A stretch of 64,000 nt of DNA from Flectonema sp. DT1601. Its lineage: Eukaryota > Euglenozoa > Diplonemea > Diplonemida > Diplonemidae. The stretch spans positions 496,001-560,000 of the forward strand of contig OZ025822.1 in the NCBI GenBank assembly GCA_964019425.1, in the 5' to 3' direction. The notes below the pieces were generated by a model. It did not search any database. It worked only from the letters and a program-made list of their open reading frames with translations, and had not been told where the DNA came from. Shown here in pieces: positions 11,677-21,373 of the stretch (positions within the stretch are counted from its first letter, which is position 1; the number at the start of each line of letters is the position of its first letter). A program made the translations under genes and the position numbers.

Positions 11677-11939
11677 ATTTTTGGTTGCAAACCAAAGACG
11701 CAAACCAGCAACAGCTGTAGTTTTATAAAATCTCCGATCCCTCAGTAGACGGAGATATTCTGGTGTTTTCCAATTTGTCAGACTTAAGTCGAAAAGAAAG
11801 TATAAAAGAAAGACAAAACAAAGAAGTGAAAAGAACAAAACAAAGAGTCTGGAAGCACAGACGAGTGTAACCAAAAAAAAAAAAAAAAAAAAGAACAAAA
11901 ACAAAGAGTCTGGAATAACCAAAAAAAAAAAAAATAGCA

Positions 11940-12012
11940 GCGTCTGTGGTGTAATGGCAGCACTCCGTAGCGTCTAGACACGGGGACCCAGGTTCGACTC
12001 CTGGCGGATGCA
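11940..12012 (+). repeat. tRNA-like module T3
   Basis: 73 bases. The acceptor 5' strand is GCGTCTG, so one pair differs from T1 and T2; the T arm is intact. Its anticodon arm is the neatest of the four, CCGT/ACGG closing an 11-base loop, which is still not a normal seven-base loop. About 95 bases after the module are nearly identical to those after T2 (CAACAGCTGTAGTTTTAT and on to AGATATTC), so T2 and T3 share head and body. Confidence 0.65.
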
Positions 12013-12119
12013 ATTTTTGGTTGCAAACCGAAGACGCAAATCGGCAACAGCTGTAGTTTTATAAAATCTCCGATCCCTCAGTGGGCAGAGAGATATTCCT
12101 TACCCACAATGCGACACTT

Positions 12120-12490
12120 CCTCCAGTGGATATGATTAACTGCGACGGTTCATACTGCTTCAGGTGCGTCAGGCGCGGCTCTCATTGCCAAGCGAAAGAA
12201 ATTTGCTTACATGACCAGATTAGTTCGTTCCGACTACAGCTACAGAACTGAGCAACATGCTTTGAAAAATGCGGCGAACTACTTAAGCTCGGAAGTACAG
12301 AGAGACGGGATAACTAAGTCGGGATCTATACTATTGTTGGATGAGTTAAAGGATGGTGTAAACAGGGAAACACCAGATCCCTTGGCATCCTTGAAAGTTA
12401 CGGAACTGCGGTTGGAAGGACATACAAAACTGGCAGAAAGCCATCAAATGTCCAACCAGCTCCGCCTCCTCGAAGGAGTGTAATCAGAAT
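12120..12490 (+). pseudogene. Coding-like remnant downstream of T3
   Basis: The base composition rises in GC and there is a 90-codon open frame (12211-12483). Just upstream a different frame shows a short Cys/His cluster (CDGSYCFRC and beyond). It lies between a tRNA-like head and a U-repeat tail, so it may be the interior of a retroposed element. The family is not recognised and the remnant appears broken. Confidence 0.35.
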
Positions 12491-12790
12491 TTCTTTTCTT
12501 TCATCATAAATAAATCTTTTTCTTATGAGCTTCGTGTGTCCAGTTTTAAAGACGCGTGACCATTTGTTTTTTCCGTTGCCGCTCTTCTGACGCCCTCAGG
12601 TGGAGCCTACTATGTTTCCCGTGTTTCTTATCAGAGTTTAACCAAAAGAAAGTGAACAAGAAATCTGGTTACACTCCTGGAATAAATAATAAATCTTTCT
12701 ACTAAAAGAAAGTATAAAAGAAAGACAAACATAGAAGTGAAAAGAACAAAAACAAAGAGTCTGAAGCACAGACGAGTGTAACCAAAAAAA

Positions 12791-13134
12791 GATTTTCTAT
12801 TCGGCCCCAGATATGGATCTTCAGTGATTCAAAGTCGAATCTTGATGAGCTGCGAGGCGGAATTGCTGTTCAGAGAAAACCTTGCACACGTGTTAGACTC
12901 CTTGGTCCGTGTTTCAAGACGGGTAGTGCAAGATGTAGTCGTCAATATCAATTTGTTATTATTTTTAGTATTTTCATCATTATCAATCATCTCCTGGTTG
13001 GGTAACTGCACATCACCTTCGGTGTTGTCGCAGTGTCTCTTCCAACACTCCTGTCTCCTTCTTCTCCTATTCTCCTTATAAATTTCTCTTGAGGGCAGGC
13101 CTTCGGGCTGTTCAAGTGGTCTTTGACCACCGCT
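12791..13134 (+). repeat. Extended U-family segment with two hairpins
   Basis: This segment precedes the U unit at 13135. It shares a TTCTCCTATTCTCCTTA string with 10105-10125, so it may be a longer 5' version of the unit. It ends in two strong hairpins: one with a TTCG loop (about 13096-13110), and GTGGTC-TTT-GACCAC at 13116-13130. An 85-codon frame (12824-13081) is open but unrecognised. Confidence 0.4.
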
Positions 13135-13680
13135 CTAGTTATATGCTCGATTCTTTGTTTTCCTTATCGATGGTAGGAATGGTAACCGAATTAGCTTCGT
13201 GTGTCCAATTTCAAGGACGCGTGACCATTTATTTTTTTTCCGTTGCCGCTCTTCTTACGTCCTCAGGCGGAGCCTACCTATGTTTCCCGTGTTTTCCAAT
13301 TTGTCAGACTTAAACCAAAAGAAAGTATAAAAGAAAGACAAAACATAGAAGTGAAAAGAACAAAAAATAAAGAGTCTGGAAGCACAGACGAGTGTAACCA
13401 AAAAAAAAAAAAAAAAAAAAAAAAACGTACGGAATGGTAACCGAATTAGCTTCGTGTGTCCAATTTCAAGGACGCGTGACCATTTATTTTTTCCGTTGCC
13501 GCTCCTCTTACGTCCTCAGGCGGAGCCTACCTATGTTTCCCGTGTTTTCCAATTTGTCAGACTTAAGTCAAAAAGAAAGTATTAAAGAAAGACAAAACAA
13601 AGAAGTGAAAAGAACAAAAACAAAGAGTCTGGAAGCACAGACGAGTGTAACCAAAAAAAAAAAAACGTACTCCTTTGGCA

Positions 13681-13769
13681 GCGTCCGTGGTGTAATGGCA
13701 GCATTCTGTGACGACCGCATGACCTGGTACGCGGACTTGCGGGCCCAGGTTCGATTCCTAGCGGATGCA
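13681..13769 (+). repeat. tRNA-like module T4, expanded
   Basis: 89 bases, longer than T1-T3 because the anticodon region is expanded and contains its own CCGC/GCGG stem. The acceptor stem, A box (TGGTGTAATGG) and B box (GGTTCGATTCC) are intact. One T-stem pair is altered (CCTAG instead of CCTGG). The sequence that follows matches the one after T1 and leads into the HSP90 copy 3 flank. Confidence 0.65.
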
Positions 13770-14040
13770 ATTTTTGGTTGGAAACTGAGGGATTCAATGT
13801 GAGAATGGAAAACCACTTGCAGGAAAATTCATTTCGTTTGCATACAATACAGAATTAATTACATGCCTTTCCATTACCAGAATAAAGATTATATCATGGG
13901 ATATTTGATAAAGTATCTGGGATCTCATTTCACTCTATCTGGTTGCGGGTGTGATGTTGGTTTCTGCTTTTGGTTTTTTGATTAATTTATTGGTATAGTT
14001 GTTTGTGTGTTTGTATGTGTGTGTTGTCTTGTAATTCATA

Positions 14041-14066
14041 CTTTTATTTCCCATCCCCATCCACAG
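14041..14066 (+). promoter_or_regulatory. Probable trans-splice acceptor, HSP90 copy 3
   Basis: A pyrimidine tract ends in CCACAG with AG at 14065-14066, followed by the same 24-base leader as copies 1 and 2. It rules out the upstream in-frame ATG at 14007. Confidence 0.65.
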
Positions 14067-14090
14067 CCATCTATTAGTTTAACTGCAATC

Positions 14091-16202
14091 ATGTCTACCG
14101 AAACCTTCGCCTTCCAGGCTGAGATCAACCAGTTGATGAGTTTGATCATCAACACGTTCTACTCGAACAAAGAGATCTTCCTTCGTGAGTTGATCTCGAA
14201 CTCTAGTGATGCTCTTGACAAGATCCGTCACATGTCCCTTCTGGACAAGGAAGCCCTCGGAGAGGAGGAGAGACTTCACATCCAGATTGTTACCGACAAG
14301 GCGAACAAGACTTTGACGATCACCGACACCGGAGTTGGTATGACTAAGGCCGACTTGGTGAACAACTTGGGAACGATCGCGAGATCAGGAACCAAGGCGT
14401 TCATGGAGGCCCTTGAGGCCGGAGCTGACATGTCGATGATTGGTCAGTTCGGAGTTGGATTCTACAGCGCGTACCTTGTTTCGGACAAGGTGAGCGTGAT
14501 CTCGAAGAACAACGACGACGAGGCGTACCTTTGGGAGTCTGCTGCCGGAGGAACCTTCACTGTGACCAAGGTGGACGACTGTGAGATGAAGAGAGGAACC
14601 CAGATCACCTGCCACTTGAAGGACGACCAGTTGGAGTACCTCGAGGAGAGAAGGATCAAGGACCTGGTGAAGAAGCACTCTGAGTTCATCGGATACGACA
14701 TCGAGTTGGAGGTTGAGAAGACCAACGAGAAGGAAGTGACCGACGACGAGGAGGAGGACGAGGAGGAAGAGAAGAAGGACGAGGAGAAGAAGGAAGGAGA
14801 GGACGAGCCAAAGGTTGAGGAAGTAAAGGAAGGTGATGAGAAGAAGAAGAAGACCAAGAAGGTGAAGGAGGTAACCAAGGAGATGGAGAAGTTGAACAAG
14901 AACAAGCCACTCTGGACTCGTGACCCTAAGGAGATCACCAAGGAGGAATACGGATCCTTCTACAAGGCGATCTCCAACGACTGGGAGGAGCACCTTGCCG
15001 TGAAGCACTTTGCCGTTGAAGGTCAGCTTGAGTTCCGTGCGATCCTGTTCGTTCCAAGAAGAGCACCATTCGACATGTTCGAGCCAAACAAGAAGAAGAA
15101 CAACATCAAGTTGTACGTCAGAAGAGTGTTCATCATGGACAACTGTGAGGACCTCGTGCCTGAGTGGTTGACTTTCATCAGAGGAATCGTCGACTCTGAG
15201 GACTTGCCTTTGAACATCTCCAGAGAGAACCTTCAGCAGAACAAGATCTTGAAGGTGATCAGAAAGAACATCGTGAAGAAGGGTCTCGAGATGTTCGAGG
15301 AGATCTCTGAGAACAAGGAGGACTACGCCAAGTTCTACGAGCACTTCGGAAAGAACGTGAAGCTCGGAATCCACGAGGACTCGCAGAACAGAAAGAAGCT
15401 CGCTGAGTTCATGAGATACTACTCGACCAAGTCGGGAGAGGAGATGACCTCTTTGAAGGACTACGTGACCAGAATGAAGGAAGGACAGAAGGAGTTGTAC
15501 TACATCACCGGTGAGTCGAAGGGTAAGATCGAGAACTCTCCGTTCATCGAGCAGTGCAAGAAGAGAGGATACGAAGTTCTCCTGATGACCGACCCGATCG
15601 ACGAGTACGCGATGCAGCAGTTGAAGGAGTACGAGGACATGAAGTTCAGATGCGTGTCGAAGGAGGGTCTGACTTTCGAGGAGACCGAGGAGGAGAAGAA
15701 GCAGAAGGAAGAAGAGAAGGCTGCTTACGAGACCCTTTGCAAGACGATGAAGGACATCCTCGGAGACAAGGTTGAGAAGGTGATGCTTTCAGACAGATTG
15801 GCACAGGCTCCGTGCATCTTGGTGACCTCTGAGTTCGGATGGTCTGCACACATGGAACAGATCATGAAGTCGCAGGCCCTCAGAGACAGCTCGACCTCAT
15901 CTTACATGGTTTCGAAGAAGACGATGGAGATCAACCCATCTCACCCGATTGTGAAGACCTTGAAGGCGAAGGCCGACTCGGACTCCAACGACAAGACCGT
16001 GAAGGACTTGGTGCTCCTCCTCCACGAGACCTCTTTGTTGACCTCTGGATTCAGTCTTGACGACCCATCGAGCTACGCTGAGCGTATCCACAGAATGATC
16101 AAGCTTGGATTGAGCATTGACGATGACGATGAGGAGGATGTTGCCGTCGAGGCCCCAGTTGAGGCTGACGAGGGTGACTCCAAGATGGAGGAAGTTGACT
16201 AA
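14091..16202 (+). CDS. HSP90: Cytosolic HSP90 (HSP83 type), array copy 3
   Basis: Encodes the same 703-residue protein. I noticed two silent differences from copies 1 and 2 (near 15673 and 15798). The protein-coding part is conserved to the very last codon, but the sequence changes completely right after the TAA, where copies 1 and 2 share a different 3' UTR. It is the last gene of the array in this window and lies 8244 bp after copy 2. A distinct 3' UTR on the terminal copy could give it different mRNA stability or heat response, as is known for some tandem kinetoplastid genes; that is inference. Confidence 0.97.
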   Translation: MSTETFAFQAEINQLMSLIINTFYSNKEIFLRELISNSSDALDKIRHMSLLDKEALGEEERLHIQIVTDKANKTLTITDTGVGMTKADLVNNLGTIARSGTKAFMEALEAGADMSMIGQFGVGFYSAYLVSDKVSVISKNNDDEAYLWESAAGGTFTVTKVDDCEMKRGTQITCHLKDDQLEYLEERRIKDLVKKHSEFIGYDIELEVEKTNEKEVTDDEEEDEEEEKKDEEKKEGEDEPKVEEVKEGDEKKKKTKKVKEVTKEMEKLNKNKPLWTRDPKEITKEEYGSFYKAISNDWEEHLAVKHFAVEGQLEFRAILFVPRRAPFDMFEPNKKKNNIKLYVRRVFIMDNCEDLVPEWLTFIRGIVDSEDLPLNISRENLQQNKILKVIRKNIVKKGLEMFEEISENKEDYAKFYEHFGKNVKLGIHEDSQNRKKLAEFMRYYSTKSGEEMTSLKDYVTRMKEGQKELYYITGESKGKIENSPFIEQCKKRGYEVLLMTDPIDEYAMQQLKEYEDMKFRCVSKEGLTFEETEEEKKQKEEEKAAYETLCKTMKDILGDKVEKVMLSDRLAQAPCILVTSEFGWSAHMEQIMKSQALRDSSTSSYMVSKKTMEINPSHPIVKTLKAKADSDSNDKTVKDLVLLLHETSLLTSGFSLDDPSSYAERIHRMIKLGLSIDDDDEEDVAVEAPVEADEGDSKMEEVD

Positions 16203-16773
16203 AATTATTAAATTTCCGATTGCCTGTATGTTTTCTCTTATTGCGATAAGCTTGATCTTTTGCCTCTCTTTTACTCGTCAGGAAAAAATGGTGCCTAGCT
16301 GTCTAGGACACCCATGCCTTGCTAATAAAAAAAGAAAAAAAAAGATTGACTGATAGCCTAAGAAAGAATATCCTTAGTTTTAAATTAATTTTTTTATTTT
16401 AAATTTTTTTGCCTTGTTTGATTCCAGTCACTTCCTTGTTGGTGATATTTTTTTAAGCTAGTTTCTGAAGCAGTTTTCGCTGCTGTTGTAACAATTTGTT
16501 GCAATTTAAGTTTTTATTTTATTCATCCCCTTGAGACACAGGAAAGAATTAATTTTTTTTGCTGCTCTTGGAACTTTTTTTTTAATAGTTTAATTTCATT
16601 ATTTTTGTGGTTTAGGAATAATGCTGTGTAGGTGTTGGCATATTTTGAATCAGAAGTGGAAAAAAAAAAAAAAAAGAGAAATAATTTAATAAAGCGATGC
16701 ACTTGATCAAAAAAAGTGATAACTAAAGTAATTACTTTTTTTGTGTATTAAAAATTAATTATATTTACTACTC
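16203..16773 (+). other. Unique 3' UTR of HSP90 copy 3 and intergenic spacer
   Basis: AT-rich with T runs and one 17-base A run at 16660-16675. It has no similarity to the flank of copies 1 and 2 and no gene. The right end carries the acceptor of the next gene. Confidence 0.5.
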
Positions 16774-16775
16774 AG
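16774..16775 (+). promoter_or_regulatory. Probable trans-splice acceptor, nucleoporin gene
   Basis: An AG following TTACTACTC, with T-rich sequence upstream (16734-16743). It leaves a 12-base leader before the ATG at 16788. Confidence 0.5.
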
Positions 16776-16787
16776 GGGAAGATTATT

Positions 16788-19513
16788 ATGGAAAGAGGAA
16801 TCCCCAATCACGTAAACCCACATGCGAGGTTAGAACAGCTATCTCACGATGCTCAGTTTTTACTGAAAGGAAAAGGCATGAGACCGATGCCTACGTTGGC
16901 TGCACAGCGTGAAAAGATTCAAGAAATTGAGAAACTTGCCACTAATAGAGGTGGTACAGCTGCTGCTTTACCAGGTGACGTAGCACATAAAAGAGCAACA
17001 GAACAAGCAAGGGAAGCAGTGATCACAAGAGGTGTTGTTGAAGTGCAGGCACCTGATCATCACAGGCCATTAAACCCACAGAGAGACCTCGACCAAGAAC
17101 TTAATAGAAAACACGCTGAAAGACTAACTCACTGGATGGAGAGAACCAAACATGCAACTGTCGCAAGAGGGCAACAATTGTACTGGAAACAGATGGTTGA
17201 TGATTTTAAAAAGAACAGCACTGGGGTAATTGAGAGCCTCGGCGCTAAAAGAGGTCCAATTGGAGACAATCGCCATCAGGCGATTTCAGAAAATGGGGGG
17301 GCATCACAAATGATGCACGGTGGAGCAGCACCTACTCAAGTATCAATGTGGCAAGGTGTTGAACAGGTCTCTAGAACACTTCCTTTAGATTGGCGTACAG
17401 AGCAGTACTGTTCAACAATTCAATGTCTCCCTGGGTTAGATGAAAGGCAAGCTATTAATCAACAAGTGGAACATTTTAAACAGTTATGTAGAATGGGACC
17501 AAAAGGTGAAAGAACAACTAGCCGAAGGCAATCAGCTGAGGGACTGTGGGAGTCTGTTGGTCGCATTTTGACTGAGAACGCCTCCGTCTGCGATTCTGAA
17601 GTAGACAAGAGAATGGTTCGCGTTAATGCGAGCAGGTGCATTCTTGAGGAAGACTTTATGGTATTTCTAGGTAAGGGAAGGTCACAATACACTGAAATTA
17701 TTCATCTTGCAGAAGCCTACGCTACTGAGCAACTTGGAACTTCAGGACTACACAGCGAACAACTATCATGGGCGGTGGTGTACTTATGTCTGAGGGCTGG
17801 TAATCTCTCAGCTGCCACTAGCGCACTGAACTCAGTGGGAGATCAACATGCTGCTGCAGTTTTGAATGAGTGCTGGCCATTGGTATCGTCATCTCGAAAT
17901 GGGGTGACCATCCAAGTTCCTGTTTCTGAATCTGCCCGCTCTCTTCGCGTTTTTACTGACGCAGAGTTGCAACAAAACCCATACAAGTGCGCAGTCAGGT
18001 TGATCTTATCCCGCTGTGCAACAAACTCAGATGTTGAAAGGGTAAAGACAGCGTTATACAACACTGTTACTTTGAGATTTTCTCAAGATCACGTGTGGTT
18101 TCATCTCGCTCTTGTAAACTGTCCAACACCTCCTCCTGCGGTAGCAATCCCTGCAGACACACCCTACTCTCTTGAGTACTATCAACAACTTATAAGTAAC
18201 GTTGCTCCTAGTGAACTCAGTGTACCACTCGATCCATTACTGTACTGTAAGATTATGCTTTGGAGTCAGTGTTATGCAAAGCTTATTGCTGCTATACTAC
18301 CTCCTTCTCAACTTGATGATCTTTCTGATTTCGGTCTTGAAGGACTTCACATCGCATTGATATTATCTCGACATGGTCTTCTTGAAAATTGTGCGGCTCA
18401 ACTTCAGCTTTACAAACAGCTCGAGTCGTATGTTAAAAGATTAGTACCCCACAGTCCTGTTGCATCACTTCGGTATATTAGATTGTTACCAGAAGCTGCT
18501 ATGCAGGAAGCGTTGAATGGCCTCTGTCTTGATAAGTCAGCCTGTGATAAACTACTCGGTAGGGTACTTCAAGATGGCACTGCTGAAATTCGAAACTCCG
18601 TCGTGAGCCAGCTCTGGCATGTCGCTCAGTGTGCTGACCTCTCTGCAAGTGCTGCGAGGCACGCGAGAGAGAGAGGTTCGGTATTGTTATCTAGTGAATT
18701 GTACCTCCTCTCTATTCACTACTCTATGACTCCTGAAAGTAGAGCCCTCTCTAGTTCATTGGGTTCTTCTTCTGTTAAATATCTTCTGGACTTTCTCAAC
18801 CCGAGAATGACTCACGCTATTGACTCAATGGAAACAGCAGAACCGCCTACCCTCACAGATTCTACTAATGATGTGTTGTCAGCGGCAAGAATCGTTTTTT
18901 CGCATTTGCAAATTATTAAATCTGCTTCTGGTAGTTCAGAGCAGAAATCAATTCGTACCTTCGAACAACTTTATTGGATTGCTGTTCTGTGTTGGAATGT
19001 CAGGCATCAGGAATACCAAATGGGTTGGCAGGTATGTACTTTTTATTTTCCTTGCAGTGTTTCTGTTTATCAAGAACCTAAAAAACAACAATAAAAACAG
19101 GCCTACAGCTCTTTGGGAATACTACCAAGAATGCAGTCTGACGTCCCACGTCTGGTTGATGAGATAAATCTGAGATGTGATTCTGCTACCACAAGAAAGG
19201 TAATTCACACTGCAATGGCTAAGGTATACGACTTGATTCACAATGGCCTCACCACTACTAACACTACTGATAGTGATGGGTCATCAAAGACTGAATACAT
19301 TCGTTTGATTGAGGTTTGTGTTTTAATTTAAAAAAAGGAAAAAAAGAAGTAAAATTTATCTTTTTACATACTACACAAAACAACCATACTAACAAAATAC
19401 AGATCGGCCGTGCCATTAACACGTTGCAGTCACAGCTTAGCACTCCTCCAACGGCAGTTATCTCACAAAAATTACAAAGCCGTAGACAGGTACTCGCAAG
19501 GCTTGGTGTTTGA
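16788..19513 (+). CDS. NUP93: NUP93/NIC96-family nucleoporin, three exons
   Basis: Structural scaffold protein of the inner ring of the nuclear pore. Exons are 16788-19031, 19101-19313 and 19403-19513, all joined in phase 0, giving 855 residues, close to the usual NUP93 length. Introns are 69 and 89 bp with donors GTATGT and GTTTGT; the second has an ACTAAC branch-like motif just before its ATACAG acceptor. The N-terminal part is polar and helix-rich. The rest is an alpha-solenoid typical of NIC96, including a WAVVYLCLRAGNLSAA segment and later YIRLLPEAAMQEAL. Without splicing, exon 1 runs into a short nonsense tail, and exons 2 and 3 continue with sensible sequence ending ARLGV, so the splice model is well supported. 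The family call is from remembered sequence pattern. Confidence 0.82.
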
Positions 19514-19930
19514 GAATAATTTTATATGAATTTCTGTTAAGTCAATCGTTAGGTCGTAGCATTTGACGCAAAATCGCATTGTTAAGTTATGTGAAGGGAG
19601 AGACGATGAATTTAATCCATGGTTATCCCTTCTGTATTTTTTGTTTCAGTTTTTTCTACCTATCATCTGTTACCTTAGAAGAAGAAAAAAAAAGGGGAAG
19701 TCTCCCTTACGATAAAATCAAGTCCGATGAAAAGAACAAAAAAAAAAAAAAAAAATAGTGTGACCGACTCAGTGTTTCAGCATGTGCCGGTGTTTTGGAA
19801 CATATATTGATTTTGTGGTGGGTTTTTCAAATACCAAAATATAAAAGTACCTGAGATTCTTCCAACAGGATGATGAATAAAAAAAGGAAAATTATTTTAT
19901 GTTTTATTTGTTTTTATTTATTTTCTATAT
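19514..19930 (+). other. Intergenic spacer
   Basis: About 420 bp with a 17-base A run at 19738-19755. No gene seen. The last 40 bases are T-rich and form the tract for the acceptor at 19931-19932. Confidence 0.5.
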
Positions 19931-19932
19931 AG
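19931..19932 (+). promoter_or_regulatory. Probable trans-splice acceptor of the 19946 gene
   Basis: A long T-rich tract (about 19898-19928) ends in TATAG, 13 bases before the ATG. Confidence 0.6.
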
Positions 19933-19945
19933 CGACACTGCTAAA

Positions 19946-21070
19946 ATGAATTTGTTAGGAAATATCAACACAATCGTAAAGGAAACTGTTGATGAGAGTT
20001 CGAAGGAGGTAAGACGTCGATTCGATGACCTTGAAAACGCCAAAGAATTGTCTCCTGATGAGCTATGGAGAAGGTTGAATGTGAAGGAAATTCCTAACGG
20101 TGAAATGACAAGAAGTTTATTCGCAGCAGTCTCGATATGCTTATCAAGGAACTCTGCACTAACCAGTTCTATTATCGCAAAAGTTGTAACAGGGATGCTT
20201 AAAGAAACGAATTTAACGATTCTCCCTGTTGGACAATCAACGCTTTCATATGCTGCAGGTATCCTTGACGGATCCATCCCTCCTTCGATACCTCTCTTAC
20301 AAATTATTGCGACTTCACTTGGTATAAATATAATCCACCTGGGTGATTCTTTACAAACATTCATACCTAAAAACTCAAAACAATCTTGTATTACAATATT
20401 CCTGAAGCCTGGATTGGCAGGAACGTCTCTCTCAGTCGTCAATAGAGATGAAGAAATAGTTTCATGGGAAACTGCAGAGGTAAAAAAACTCCAAGCTGAC
20501 GGAGCGGAAATGCTCTCCGAAACTAAGGAGCTTCTGGACAGTGAGAAGCGTCTTTGGCAGAAGAGAAAATGCGACATCGAAGACGTGCGAAGCCTCTTAA
20601 GATCTAAAGTTGAGACCGAACCAACAACTGCTATCTGGACGAACATTATTACGGGTGAGCTTAAGATACGTCCTTCTAGGTTGGTTGATAAAGAGCAAGT
20701 TATTGTTTCAGAACAAGGATACCCTGAATACTTACTTGGAGCTAGGGCATTGATATGGAAATCACTGTGGGATTCGAGACTTGTTAAAATAACTCTCTGG
20801 AACAACTGGCCGTCAATTAAAATCTTCGCACTCGTTCACATTGGATACTCCAGTTGGATGAGAGGTTTATCTGGTTGGGAACGACTACCCAATTCCGCAG
20901 TAAATAATAGCCTCAGAGAGGTTATGTCAATAACCTTACAACCAGGACAGACTGTAGTAATACCTGCTATTCCTAGCCCAAAGTTCAGTGAGATTGCTGG
21001 ATTTAAGTTCCCAGTCTTACTTGCTTATCACTTTATTAGAGACAACGTGTCTAGTTCGATGGGACCTTGA
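19946..21070 (+). CDS. Possible inactive OTU-like protein with calpain-type C-terminal domain
   Basis: 374 residues in a single exon with a clean acceptor in front, so a real gene. I do not recognise it with certainty. Residues 45-168 follow the order of OTU deubiquitinases: an RSLFAAVS segment where OTUs have GDGNCLFRAVS, then LLQIIATSLGINI, then a hydrophobic ITIFLKPG strand. If that alignment is right, the catalytic Cys is Ser57, the preceding Asp is absent and the final His is also missing, so the fold would be catalytically dead. Residues 180-225 are a charged helix. Residues 265-365 resemble the beta-sandwich domain III of calpains (ITLQPGQTVVIPAI, then FKFPVLLAYH). No signal peptide or membrane segment. 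A binding or regulatory role in ubiquitin biology is a guess. Confidence 0.75.
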   Translation: MNLLGNINTIVKETVDESSKEVRRRFDDLENAKELSPDELWRRLNVKEIPNGEMTRSLFAAVSICLSRNSALTSSIIAKVVTGMLKETNLTILPVGQSTLSYAAGILDGSIPPSIPLLQIIATSLGINIIHLGDSLQTFIPKNSKQSCITIFLKPGLAGTSLSVVNRDEEIVSWETAEVKKLQADGAEMLSETKELLDSEKRLWQKRKCDIEDVRSLLRSKVETEPTTAIWTNIITGELKIRPSRLVDKEQVIVSEQGYPEYLLGARALIWKSLWDSRLVKITLWNNWPSIKIFALVHIGYSSWMRGLSGWERLPNSAVNNSLREVMSITLQPGQTVVIPAIPSPKFSEIAGFKFPVLLAYHFIRDNVSSSMGP

Positions 21071-21373
21071 CTTTCAAATCGATTTCATCCTTTTACTTGA
21101 TAAAAGAAACCAATTATTTACTTTAACACCCTCCGCTCACTTTTTATTGAGCGTCGTTCTATTCAGGACGCTTAGAATATAAAAAAAAGAAAACTTATTG
21201 TTACATTTTTTAAAAAAACTAAAATAATTTATCAAAACAGGTGAAAACTGTTGCTTAAACGGCTCTAATACAGTTTTCTTTTTTTTTTTTTATGTGAAAA
21301 AAAAAAAAAAAAGGAGGCTATTTTCTAATGTTATTGAACAATTTATCATAAAGGTGGTAACCATTAAAAAAAA
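21071..21373 (+). other. Short intergenic spacer
   Basis: AT-rich, with a T run near 21279-21290 and an A run near 21297-21312. The acceptor for the next gene is not obvious. Candidates are AG near 21313-21315 after the T run and AAAG near 21349-21352. Confidence 0.4.

Larger units (their letters stand above)
10040..13668 (+). repeat. Array of poly(A)-ended U repeats (about 280 bp each)
   Basis: Near-complete or partial units lie at about 10040-10100 (tail only), 10140-10370, 10466-10750, 10760-10960, 10995-11280, 11319-11597, 11765-11935 (tails), 12527-12790, 13135-13423 and 13433-13664. A typical unit runs from GCTCGACTCTTTGTTTTCC through GGACGCGTGACC and GCGGAGCCTACC to CACAGACGAGTGTAACC, and ends in a run of about 10-25 A. 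All units are in the same orientation. A unit-internal pairing (GTGTCC with GGACGC, eight-base loop) is retained in several units. The A tails point to retroposition, but the head-to-tail order also suggests tandem amplification. No open frame spans a unit. One minus-strand tail occurs at 63898-63955. Confidence 0.8.

Noticed and set aside
10040-13668. CRISPR-like array
   Set aside because: The units are long, A-tailed and diverged, without short identical repeats and unique spacers, and the genome is eukaryotic.
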